DNA of 64,000 bases from Calycina herbarum (lineage: Eukaryota; Ascomycota; Leotiomycetes; Helotiales; Pezizellaceae). The translations under genes were made by a program, and so were the position numbers. The stretch lies in assembly GCA_001414485.1 (NCBI GenBank), contig LLEY01000041.1, positions 186,001-250,000 on the forward strand, in the 5' to 3' direction. The notes under the pieces were generated by a model, which ran no database searches, had not been told where the DNA came from, and saw only the letters and a list, made by a program, of their open reading frames with translations. Below, in pieces: positions 49,364 to 61,454 of the stretch (position 1 is its first letter; the number at the start of each line of letters is the position of its first letter).

Positions 49364-52300
49364 AAGTCTATTAAAGTTAAAATACTAGATATATATTATA
49401 AGAAGTAAAAGAAACTTAACTTATTTCTTCTTTAAATAGATATCTACTTTAATTTTAACTTAGATAAGTTCAAAGACAATTATAACTTATAAACTATCTT
49501 CGCTATCTCCTACTTAAGAAGATTAGTATTAGAATAGGCTTAGCTATATTTAGAGGATTTCTTTAAAAACGAGGATAAAGACGGAAAGATAGAATTAACT
49601 AAGATTATATTTAAATCTTAGAGAGGATTTAAAGCAACTATTAGAAAAGTTTTTAAAGACTTTAATATAATCTAAACTACTATATATAAGCTTTTAGATA
49701 TATACTAAACTAGATTAGTAATAGATTATACTAATAAATTCTAACGTTATAGAATAAAGTTAGAATAGAATACTATCGCTCTTATAGAACTCTTTTATAG
49801 AGGATTAAAGGTCTATATTTATAAAGAGATAGCTAAATAAAACTTATAGTTTTAAACTATTATAGATATAATAGAGAAGGTAGTCTAGCTAGATAACTGT
49901 CTATATAAATTTAGAAAGAGTAACCTTAGATATAAGAAGAAGAGTAAGAGATTAGAGAAGTAGAAACACGTCTATACTAACAAATATAGTAAGGAAGCGA
50001 ACACTATATAAAAAAGAACCTTTCTAGAGAAAGAAGAACTTTTCTAGAAGAAGCGAAATTATCGACATAAGTAGAACTTATATTATAACTATAGCCTTTC
50101 TAGCTATAGAGCAAATAAGTATAGTAAGAAGAAAGACTCTAAAGAGAAGAGACAGATTAATACTACTATTTAGAAAGAAGTAGCTTTACTTAATAAAATC
50201 GAACTTACGAACGCTAAGCTTAAGACTAGAGGTTATAGTATATAGATTAAAACAGATGTCTTAGATATAATAGTAGACGTTATATATCTATAGTTAAACG
50301 AAGGAATTAGGTTATAAGTTAATAAGGTATAAGATACTAATAATAATAAGAATCTACTTCTTAAAGAATATTACAACACCTAATTAGAAATAGAGTACGA
50401 GTTATCTCTTTAAATAGAATATAAATTACTACTATTAACTAGTTTCTTAGAATTATTAGATTTATCTTCTAGATTAGAAGAAGAAGTTAGAAATGTCGGT
50501 CTAGAAGTTAGAGAAACCTAGGTATTTACTAGAATATTTAAATAAGAGAATTAATAAGTATATATAGATAACTAGAAACCTGATTTCTAGAACTCTTATA
50601 CTACTTAGGATATTAAACCTACTCTTTTAACAACGTATAATATTACTAGAGTAGACTCTAAGTTAATAACTATAGTTAGCTTAATTATAGACTAAGAAAC
50701 TATTAAGTTTAAGAAATCTAAACATAGTTAAAGATAAATTAAAGTGTCTAGTTATTCTAAAGTAGGAGATATTTAGACTATTATAGACCTTTAGAAAGAA
50801 ACTAGCTTATAGTAATAGCAGAGCTCTAAAGACTTTATAGAATAACTAAAACCTAGTTTCTTAGGTACGTTACTTAAGGAAATAATACTAGAAATAGAAG
50901 GCTAATATACTATAGTTACTTTAGTTAGATATATTAAAGTAATATTTAAAGAACGTAGAACTAAAAAATTATTTAGTATAATCTTTTAAGAAATAAACTA
51001 ATATAATATAGACTAAGAAATAGAGATAGTATAAAGAGAACTTTACTATCTAATAGTTAGAGAATTATAGTCTATTAAAATAATAAATAGAACTATAGCT
51101 AAATAGATATAATATTACTTAAAAGCTATATCTAACTAGTCTATCGAAAAACAATTTATTAGAACTTTACTAGAACTAGAATAAACTATAAAATATAGAT
51201 TAATATATAAGATAGTATAGGAGGAACAGGGTAACTTATAGAGTAGGCTATAGAGTAGGCTACAGAGTAAGTTACAGGATCGGTGCAGGGTAGGTTAGGT
51301 AATCGTTAAATCACGTTTTTATAGAATCGGTAGTATAGATAAAAAGTAAAAGACTTAATTAACTTGATTTCTAACTATAAGGATAGTAGAGAGCTATATA
51401 TACTTCTAGGATAAGTACTAGAAGCTTCTATAGCTTATAAATATAATAGTTACTAGAAGATTCTAAGGATCACGTGTTTACGTAACCGAGAACGTAATCG
51501 AATCTTCTAGACAACACTAGAAAGAACTAGTATAGACTAAGGTTTAAACCTAAAGTCTATTAGTAAGTAAGGTAATTATTACCTAATACTAACAGATAGT
51601 CTCTATAGATTTAAGAAAAGTAACTTTTATTCTAAAGTCTAATTAGAGGAATATAGATAAGTAGAGATTTATAGTATACTTTATAAAAAACGAATTAAAT
51701 ACTACTTCTAGAGAAAATTAGTTAATTATAACTACGAAAATATAAGAGAAGGAACTCTAAGTTATAATTAACTCTAGAGTAATAAGTAATTTCCTATTCT
51801 TAATAGCTTTAAAGAAGCTAAACGTTCTAATCAAAGGTATAAGGCTATACTACCTAGAGGTAGTCGATGAAATAGATATTATATACTAAAATAGAGTTAT
51901 TAATTAGTAAACTATTCTAATAAAAGTTAATATTAAAGAATACTACTTAGATATATAATTTAATATTATTAAAATAGGAAGTAAAGAAGTAATACTTAGT
52001 ATATTATAGATTTAAGAATATAATCTAGATATTAACTAGAAGGCTTAAATAATAACCTTTAGTTAATATAAATACATAGGTTTATATTTATAACTATAAG
52101 ACTAGAATAAGGTTAGTACTACCTCTTCTAATATACTAGGACACCTAGCCTAGAGTCCTCTATAGATTAGTATAATAGCTAATAACGAAATACCTATATA
52201 GTATAGAGAATTTAAGACATTATTTAAAAACCTAGAAGACTTATAAGCCTTACTAGAATATTACTTATAAGATTATAAGATTAAATTAAAAGAGAGTTAT

Positions 52301-54165
52301 TACCTCTCGAAGTAGAAGCTTCGGTTATATAACTAGAAAAGCCTTTAAAAAATAGAAGTTATATAAAAGAAGGTATTAAGAAGAGATATATTAAGAGATC
52401 TAAGTTACTAATTACCTTAAATATACTTATTATTAAGAAAAAAGACAACTTAGAGAGAAGAGTATATATTAATTACTAAGAAGTAAATTACGCTATAGTT
52501 AAGAACGCTTATCCGCTACTACCTAGCTAATACTTATAGGATAAGTTAGGTAAAGTAGTATATTTTACGAAACTAGATTAATAAAATACTTATAGACTTA
52601 TATAAATAAAAGTTAGAGATAAATAGAAAACGGCGTTTGTCTTACTATTAGGTCTTTATAAATATATAGTTATACTATTTAGACTATATAATATACTAGC
52701 TATATATTAGAGATAAAACAACGATATTTTAGAAGATCTTCTAGAAGTAATAGTAATCTATTATCTAGATAATATTCTAATCTTCTTAGAAAAAGAAGAA
52801 GAATATAAGAGATATATAAAAGAAGTTTTATATTAACTACTTAAAGTAGATTCCTATCTTAAACTTTCAAAATACGAGTTTAGAGTAACTTAGATACTTT
52901 TTCTAGAATAAGTATTTAGTCTAAGAAAAATAGAAATAGACTTAGTAAAAATCTAGGATATACTAAACTAGAAATTACTAGAGAATATAAAGAATATATA
53001 GTCCTTCCTTAGATTTGTAAACTTCTACTAACTATTTATTAGAAACTATATAAAGATTACTAAACTAATATTAGTACTAGTTAAAAAAGCTATTAAGTTT
53101 ATTTAGAATAAATAAGCTAAGAACACTTTTTAGAGAATTAAAGTAAGATTTATAGAAAAACCTATTTTATATAACTTTAATATAGATAAACCTAGTATAG
53201 TAGAAATAGACGCCTTAGATATAGTAGTAGATATAATCTACTTATAACTAAATAATAAAGAGAAACTTATATCTATTATATACTACTTAAAAACATTTAA
53301 TCTAGTATAATAGAACTATAGTATCTTCGACAAAGAATTACTTATTATAGTACTAATCTTAGAATACTAGAGAATATATCTTTAAAGAGTAAAGTATCTA
53401 GTTATAGTCTTGTCTAACTATAAGAATTTAAGAACGTTTATAAAAACGAAGGAACTTATAACTAGATAACTAGTAAAATAGTCTGAAATATTATTAGAAT
53501 TTAATATTATTATATACTATATAAGTAGAATATTAAATACTTAAGTAGATACTCTTAGCTAGAAACCTAGTTATAAAAGAAGTAAAGAATATAAGAAGAT
53601 TATAATTCTAAAAACTCTTAAGAATAGAGATCTCGCGCTTATATTTTACGAAGTTACTACTATAGTAGAGTAACTCTAGGAACCTTAGTATAATAAAATT
53701 AAGAAAGTATTTAGCTTAAGTAGCTAGAAAATTCTACTAAGTATAAGAAGTAGAGAGGTAAAGAATAGACTCGTCTTTTATAATAATAAAGTCTTTATTC
53801 TAGATAGTATTATACAGGAATTTATTAAGAAGTAATATAAGTTACTAGTATATAGATACTAAGGAATTCGAAGAACTCTTTAGTATATAAAATAGAACTA
53901 CTATATTAATAGGTTATTAACAGTAGTTAAGAAAGTAATAGTAGAGTATAATATCTATACTAGAAATAAGGCTTTCTACTATATACTTTATAAACAGATA
54001 AATACTACTCTAATACTATAAATACCTTAGAAATTAATATCTATAGATTTTATTATTAAACTACTAAAATCTAAAGACCTAATAATAGGAGTTAACTATG
54101 ATTTAATCCTAGTTATTATAGAATAACTTATAAAATATATAATTTTAGTATTATATATAGAGTTA

Positions 54166-56025
54166 ACGTGGTTTATTAAGACTCGGATTATATTAGAACC
54201 TAGATTAATTTTAGCGAATTCCTAACCCTCTTTCTTTATAATATGTTTTTTCTACTATATATTATATCAGTTATTCTATAAGAATTAAAAATTATTCTAG
54301 CTATCGAGGCTATTCGAATATCTAAAAAGCTAAGCTGTCGGAAGACTATAAAGCTCTATAAAGTACTCTTTTCTATACTAAACAGTAGAATAAACGGCCG
54401 AACTACTCTCTCTAAGCGACGGCTAGTAAACGTTAAATTGTCTAAGCTAGAAGAGGAAGTAATTATTTAGAATATACTTAATCTAGATTTAAGAGAGTTT
54501 ATACCCCGGCTAAGTAGCGTAGAAGATATATCGAATTATATACTTAAATTATAAGAGAGAAAACGCGTTAGTAAGCTCTAGGTATATCGATTTATATAAC
54601 GATAACCAGCTCTTAAGACGCGTTTTAATCGCGTTTATAATTTCTAAAGAGTCTTATACGAAGATTCTAAGCTAATTAGCTCGTAGTTCCGACTAGTTGA
54701 AAATATAAGAGTAAAATACAGTGTTTTAGACTACGACTTCTATAACTTCGACGAACCCGGGTTTATAATAGATATAATTTATCTTATAATAGTTATAACC
54801 TATATAGATCGACGTAGTAGAGGTAAAGCAGTTTAGCTAGGGAATCGAGAATAGGCTATAGCGATTGCTTATATTAATAGTAAAGACTAGAGTATCTCTC
54901 TATTTCTAGTAGTTTAGAGTAAGAACTACCTTTTAAATTAGTATATAGACAGCGGCCTTCTATCTAACTAGGTTATTAAACCGATAAGTAATAGATAGAC
55001 AAATAATAAGACGGATCTAGAATAGCTAAAACACTTCGATAAACACACTACTACTTATATAAAGAGTCTATATCGAATACTAGTATTAGATAGATATAAG
55101 AGTTACGAATCAGCTGAGTTCTAAGAGTACTATAAGATATATAATATTATAACTCTTAGACTACCTTCTTATTCGTCTTATCTAACCTAGCTACTTAGTA
55201 TTAGATACTTTAGTATATTAAAGTAGGCGTATAGTCGATAGATTAAGACGTTTATCAAAGCCTATATTAACTATATTACAAAGGTAGAGTTCTTTCTAGC
55301 CTTTGTAGTAGTATATAGAGAATCTATAATAGTCTAAAACACTTAGGCTAGATTCTATAGAGCTGGCTTAGTACTCTTTAACCTATAAGTAGTACTTTTA
55401 AAGCTTGATATAAAGTTACGAACTCTAACTCCTTCTAGACTCTCTACTCCTAACACTACTCCTTAGGTCTCCTAGACCTCTTCTAATCTAACTAAAGCTC
55501 TTTTATAAACAACACTTATTCGAAATCGAATTACTTGTTATTAAGAGAGCTTGCTAACTCTACTCTTCGAGACAGTTGCTATATTAGCTAAGAGTATAGA
55601 GCGAATAGCTTATAAGATAACCCTTCTATCCGCTAAGGTATATACTCTTCAAGTAGCTAACGAAGTCTTAAGTAAACGCCGTAGAGCTAAAAAGACTCGT
55701 ATCTATTAAAGAGATATACTTATAATAGAGGATATATAGGATATTATAGCCTAGAAGGATATAGATAAGCAGATACGACGCGACGTATATACGGCGGAGA
55801 GTAGTTATAAGAAGGGTTAACTGTCTAGGTAATACTATAGAATCTATAGAAAAGCTAGTTATAACGTAGGAACTTGTTAAGAAGCTGTAGATATATCTAG
55901 TTCCTCGGATTCCGAGTAGTTTTAGTTAATTTAATATATTATAGTTGATTTATTAAAATTCTAAGTTTAATACTAAGGAAAACTGATCCGGCTTCTAATA
56001 TAATCCGAGTTCTAATAAACTACGT
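54166..56025 (+). mobile_element. Fot1/pogo-type DNA transposon P, RIP-mutated, inserted in element D
   Basis: 1860 bp with TA on both sides (54164-54165 and 56026-56027). Inverted ends ACGTGGTTTATTAAGACTC and ACGTAGTTTATTAGAACTC match over about 34 bp. Removing it restores the integrase sequence of D as seen in B. On the plus strand the DDE_1 transposase is readable with TAG read as Gln or Trp: NFDEPGFIID, later ESAEFQEYYKIYNIITL, then RLPSYSSYLTQLLSI and LKQAYSRQI, and a basic tail. Of the catalytic acids the first Asp (NFDE) is kept. Confidence 0.88.
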
Positions 56026-57593
56026 TAAGTATAGCTAAGGAATTAGTATTTATATTCCTTAAAGAAGTAGTCTTAAGATATAGTCTATTAGAAGAAATAC
56101 TCTTAGATAGAGATAAACTCTTTACTTTAAAATTTTAGATTACTCTTATAGAACGACTAGGTATAAAAAGAAAGCTTTCTATAGCTTTTTACTCTTAAAT
56201 AAATAGAGGAAATAAACGAATAAATTAAGTAGTTAAAATATACTTTTATTATTATATAAACTACTAGTAAGATAATTAGGTAGAACTATTACCTCTTATA
56301 TAGTTTACTTATAATAGTTTAGTAATAGAAATAATACTTATTATACTATTCTATACTAACTTTAGATATAAACTAACAGTGTATCGAGAACCGCTATCTA
56401 CGACTATTAATAACTAACTTACTTATATTTACGTCTTAAAAATTAAAAGTCTATATAAAGAACTTATAGAGGATTTGTAGTTTATAGCTAAAAGAAACGT
56501 ATATAACTATAATAAACGACGTAGTTAGAAGCTAATATTAAAAGAGAGGAATAAAGCCTACTTAGTATAAATGAATATTAATATAAAAATACTAAGTAAT
56601 AAACTTAACTATAAAAAACTTAGTCTATTTAAAATCAAATAAGTTAGAGGACCTTTAAATTATAAACTAGTACTACTAAAGATAATAAATATCTACTTAG
56701 TATTCTATATATCTCTACTTAAACTAGTACTACTAGGAGCTCTACTAGCTCTAATTATAGAAATTCAACTAGTAAATCTAAATACTAAATATAAAGTTAA
56801 AAAGATTCTTAACTATAAGCTTATTAAAAGATAAGTTAAGTATTTAATTAAATAGTTAGATTACTTATACTTAGAAAATACTTAGACGCTAAGAAGTAAT
56901 CTTAATTATTACTTAATAGAACTTTAGAAATTCTATTAGGAAAACCTAGGTTTACTTATATCTCGTAGTCTAAAGGAAAAGCTATAAGGAAGGCTAGGTT
57001 AACTACCTTAGATTAGGAACTAGTAGGAATAGATAAGGCTACTAGATAGATAACCTCCGTCTCTCGTTACTCTTATTCCTCTCTTTCTTTCTCCTTCTTC
57101 TCTTTCTTTTTTATCTTCTTAGTAGTATCGAGTTTATTAAGAAAACGAAGCCTTTAATAGGACATTTCACGTTACCTTTCTTTAAGAAAGGCCTTTTACT
57201 TTTATAACTATAGAATCTTTGTTATCGTCTCCTTCTTCTCCTTCTTAAGCTTCTTCTCTTGTCTTTCGATAGAGGTCTAGTTACTAGTATAGAGAACGTT
57301 CTTTTTTAGGTATTGTCGGTTCTATTATATTTTAGCTTTAACTAAACGTATTTAGAATAACGAGAAGATTAGAAGGAATTAATAAAACATCTACGCTTTT
57401 AAGAAGTATAGTAAGAACATAGTAATATTTTATTATAAACTATTTTAATACTTTTTATAAGAAGTATTTATTCTTCTTTCTTTTTCTATATAAAGTAGGA
57501 TATAATAGAAAGGAAAGGATACTACTAGTACTCTAACCGAGTTCCTTAGCTTATACTTAAGTATAAGAATACGCTAGGCTAAGAAGGGGATAG

Positions 57594-58057
57594 TATTACA
57601 AATCACGTTATATATAGTAAGTAGTTTAGACAGCGCTTTAATAGAATAAGATATAATATCTAGGAATTAGAAGGTAGTATAGAAGGGAATTAGTAATATA
57701 GAGGTATTTAGGTATTCTAGGATCTTACTATTAGATAACGTTAGAAGTTACGTGTTAGATCCTGTTAGATCTCTTAAAGGATTTAGCGGGATCTAGGGAT
57801 CTAGAGAGATCTAGGGATCTAGGCTTATAAAAGGATCTAGATAGTACGAAGGGTTCTATATAAGACTAGCACGTCTGCTATTAGATAGAAGCTTTGTACT
57901 TAACTTTAGTTATTAATCTTATTATCTTATTTAATATCTTTAATATAAGTAACGAGTTCACTTCTAAGTAAATAACCCGGCGTATCTATACTTCTTATCT
58001 ATATACTAACCTTCGAGACTTAGTTATCTTTGTTTAGTTCGTTTGAGTTTCGTTATA
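57594..58057 (+). repeat. 3' LTR of element D
   Basis: 464 bp, TATTACAAATCACG...TTTCGTTATA. The 3' half is nearly the same as the LTR of B; the 5' half differs and includes repeated GGATCTAGAGAGATCTAGGGATC-type AGATCTAGG units. Confidence 0.85.
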
Positions 58058-58717
58058 CTTAGTACCTTTTAATCTATAGGCTATAATTTTAAAACTTAAT
58101 ATAAAGTTATAGACACCGACCCCTACTAGGCCCCCCTCTACCGACGCTAACTCTTAAGTCTCTTAGACTTCTTATAACCCCGCCGAAGCTCTTTTATAAA
58201 CAACTCTTATTAAGAACCGGATTACTAGTTACTAAGGAAGCTCGCTAATACCTATTTTCTAGACAGTAGTTATATTAGTAAAAGATATAGAGTAATTAGC
58301 TTATAAAGTAACCCTTTTAACCGCTAAGGTATATATACTTCGAGTAGTAAATAAAGCCCTTAGTAAGCGTTATAGAGCTAGGAAGACTTATATACGTTAA
58401 GGTAGTATACTTACTATAGAGGATATATAAGATATTCTAGCGTAGAAAGACGTAGATAAGCAGGTTCGACGCGATATATATATAGAGAGAGTTAGTCGGA
58501 AGATAGAGTAATTAACTAGCAGACGCTATAGTACTTATAGAAAAGCTAGTTATAATATATAAACTTGTTAAGTAGATGTAGATATATCTAGTTTATTAGA
58601 TTCTTAGTAGTTTTAGTTAAATTTATATATTATAGTTGTTTAATTATGTTTTAAAGTAGTAGAGAAAGGCAAAAGTACGTAGAGTTCTAATATACGTAGA
58701 GTTCTAATAAACCACGT
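58058..58717 (+). mobile_element. 3' half of a second pogo-type element (P2)
   Basis: Matches the last third of P (from CTTAGTAC to the end AATAAACCACGT), followed by TA at 58718-58719. It starts exactly at the right end of D, so D inserted into P2; the 5' half of P2 is not at the other side of D and has been lost. The terminal ACGTAGAGTTCTAATA is duplicated just inside the right end. Confidence 0.8.
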
Positions 58718-60204
58718 TATATATAACTATTATAAATATTAAAGAGCGAATATACTAAGAGACAAGACCTCTAGTTATCTATACTTACTTCTAGTTCTAT
58801 TATATATATAGTAATACGTAGTAATAGACTTTAAATCCTTCTTAGCTAATAAGTATAGCTTTAATAACGTATTTATAATTATTAACTAATTATCTAAATA
58901 ATCTATCTTTATTCTATACTAAAAGGAAGTAATAGCTAAGTAGATAGCTAGGCTATACTTATAGTATATATTATAATACTATAGAATCCTAGAGAGTATT
59001 ATCTCTAATAGAAGCCCTTAGTTTATCTCTATCTTTTAGTAAGAATTTATATAAATCCTTAGCGTCTAGCTTTAACTTTCGACTATAAATTATACCTAGA
59101 TAGACAGATAAACTGAAATTATAAACTAGTACCTAGATTAGCACTTATAGCTATATATAAATTACTACTAGAATAATTAGTTAGAGCTACTTTTAATAAT
59201 AGACTATACTTAGCTTATACTATTATATAATACTATTAGAATATTCTTATTTAAATTATAAAAGAGCTACTTACTAAGAACGTCTTTTAACTAGTATATA
59301 CCTAGACTCTTAACTATATAAGAGAGGCTATTATAAGAAGAAGTTATAATAGTTATAAAGACTTTTTAAGAAGTACTAGATATTAGCTTATTAAATATAG
59401 TAAAAGCTTAAGAAAAGAAAGAATAGAACGTAAATAGACATAGATAAGAAGTAGACTTTAAAGTTAGTAATATAGTTTTTATTACTATAAAGAACTAGAA
59501 TATATAAAGACCTAGCTAGAAGTTAGACTACTAGATAGCTAGACCTTTTAAGATTTTTAAGGAAGTTAGCTCTGCTTTTAGACTCTAGTTACTATTCTCT
59601 ATTAGAGTTTATCCTGTCTTTGTACTAGAGAAGTTATAAAAAGCTTTAGACGATCCTCTACTTAGATAAGTAAGTATACTACCTCTACTGATTATCGTCG
59701 ATAAAGAAGAAGAATAGGAGATTAAGGAAGTACTTATAAATAAGATGTAATATAAGTCTCTTTACTACTAACTAAAGTAGAAGAGCTACGACGAGGACCT
59801 TAACTAGTACCTAGCTTACTACGTAGCCTACTTACTATATATATTAAAAGAATTCTATTTAGCGAATCTAACAGCTAACGAGCCTTTAAAAGCTCTTCCT
59901 TTGTAGCTAGAGACGTACGAGGTAGGAAGAGATAATTATAGCGAATTAGAGAGTAACGACTCTATATCTATAGAAGACAAAGCAGCTTAGTTAGAGAGAG
60001 CCCGGTTAAAGAAGAGAGTGGTATAACAGTTCTAGTTATATACGACTAGATTATATACCGAGGTTCTACTAAAGTCTCGCTTAGTATATATAAATAGAGA
60101 CAGAGCGTACTAACTCTTCTCTTCTCTCTTTAGTTTAGTTTTCTTCGAATATAGATACTATTCTATAAGTATCTCTTTTAGTATATTTATAAAGAGCTGT
60201 TATA
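58718..60204 (+). mobile_element. 3' part of a second element-A copy (C), RIP-mutated
   Basis: Inverted relative to A. It covers the integrase and chromodomain end of A and runs across the site where B interrupts A, here uninterrupted (near 59.03-59.04 kb). P2 was inserted in it at a TA. It ends with a 183-bp LTR. Confidence 0.85.
60022..60204 (+). repeat. LTR of element copy C
   Basis: 183 bp, TATAACAG...CTGTTATA, the same length as both LTRs of A and in inverse orientation to them. Confidence 0.88.
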
Positions 60205-60439
60205 ATTATACTAGTTTATTTAATATTATAAGTCTTATATCTTAGATAGTAGTATATTAAGTTTTATTAATAAGATTAGAGGATATTATAAATACTATTT
60301 AGATAGGATTTATAGTTATAGATAAGAATAGAATAGATAGTATTAATACTATTTTAATAGATTTAGTAAAGTTAGTAGTAGTAGTAAATTAGACTTAAAA
60401 GTAGTCTAAAATAATAGATTTTCAAGAGATAAGAATATA

Positions 60440-60622
60440 GAATCGATAGTATTAATTATAGATAATCCGAGCTTATAATCTATTAGAAATAATCGATAGA
60501 ATTAATAGTTTTAATCTATTATATAATAATTACAAGTCTAAGTTGTCTATACGGATAAACAGTCTAAATATATTCTAGGAGCTTATTAAGCACTACAAAT
60601 CACCTGATTTCTAACACCTTTA
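60440..60622 (+). pseudogene. Copy 3 of the short SPDF family, RIP-mutated
   Basis: Aligns with 32625-32812 from TAGATAA to the C-terminal ...KSPDF stop. Most differences in the last 130 bp are G to A or C to T in CpA/TpG context: GATGGAATTGATGG becomes GATAGAATTAATAG and TTCCAGGAG becomes TTCTAGGAG, which makes a stop. A segment of about 20 bp after TAGATAA is missing. Confidence 0.7.
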
Positions 60623-61454
60623 TAACCCTCGCTACTGTTTCTTATCGATAGTACGATAGTCGGCTGGAAAATCCTTTCTTTGAAAGCTACTCGATATCAA
60701 ATCTCACACTTCCCTCTTTCGAGAGTGCCTAGCGTACTTCTAATAAATCAGCTTTCTAGATCGACTATTACTTAACCGGAATCTCGACACCTTCTATCTA
60801 TTAAGTTTACGTGATCTCGCGCTGCCTTTGCTTAGGCTGGCTTAGGCCGGCTCAGCTTCGGCTTATACCTACTTAGGTCTACTTATCTATCTTACTAGAC
60901 ATCGTTAACTTTTAACAAGAGGCTCGAAAAGGCTCTCTTTCCTAGCTAGGGATTCTAAATCTGCTCTTACTATATACTAATTCCTAGATAGTTATCTTAG
61001 TCTATCTATCTTTATATAAGGGACCTTTTTCTACCTTTAGAATGTTTTATATCGTCCTCTACGTTTTACCTAAGGCTATATATTCTATAAATAACCGGTT
61101 CTCTCTTATCTTTACCTCTCTTCTTACTTATCTTCTTACCTATCTTCTTATCTATCTTCTTATCTATTATAACGGTTTACACCCGAAAAGTACTCGGTCT
61201 ATTAACCTTCGTATAAAACGTGACTTTACGTATAAAACGTGACCTCGTAACTAAGGGCAGATAGGTTTGGAAACATGTAATCGCTTGCTGAGCTTATAGT
61301 CTAGTAATCCCGTGATCGTGACAGAATGACTAATTCTTACACCAATAACGTGCTGTTGCAGGACCCAGAACCCAAAGAAACACATATTTCCCCCTCAGCC
61401 TGATCTCATCGGGATTCAAACTTTGAAGGTCAACTTTTTCATTAGAGCACGAAA
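60623..61454. other. Transition from RIP island to gene-bearing DNA
   Basis: No gene supported. A tandem of TATCTTCTTAYC (about four copies) lies at 61127-61170, and CGTATAAAACGTGAC occurs twice at 61210-61243. Base composition moves from very AT-rich to ordinary by about 61.25 kb. Confidence 0.5.

Larger units (their letters stand above)
48980..58057 (+). mobile_element. Gypsy element D (family of B), RIP-mutated, carrying a pogo insertion
   Basis: Same order and direction as B: gag (49.37-50.2 kb), protease (near 51.77 kb), RT (YYLDNILIFLEKEEEY near 52.77 kb), RNase H, integrase (53.8-54.16 kb, continued at 56.03-56.5 kb) and chromodomain (near 56.8 kb). The polypurine tract AAGAAGGGGATAG before the 3' LTR is identical to that of B. 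The 5' LTR is cut short: it is joined inside gag after TATCTGTACTT. No matching target duplication flanks D (TTCAC on the left, CTTAG on the right), so its left side has been rearranged. A G-rich tandem stretch (GAGTAGGCTA repeats, 51236-51275) is not in B. Confidence 0.85.

Noticed and set aside
32690..60622. A giant cargo transposon (Starship-like) bounded by direct repeats
   Set aside because: The interior is fully accounted for by nested LTR and DNA elements plus 1 kb unknown; no tyrosine-recombinase captain gene or cargo genes seen.
61042..61242. 66-codon frame before the kinase gene
   Set aside because: Its core is the TATCTTCTTAYC tandem repeat, read as LLTYLLTYLL; not a believable gene.
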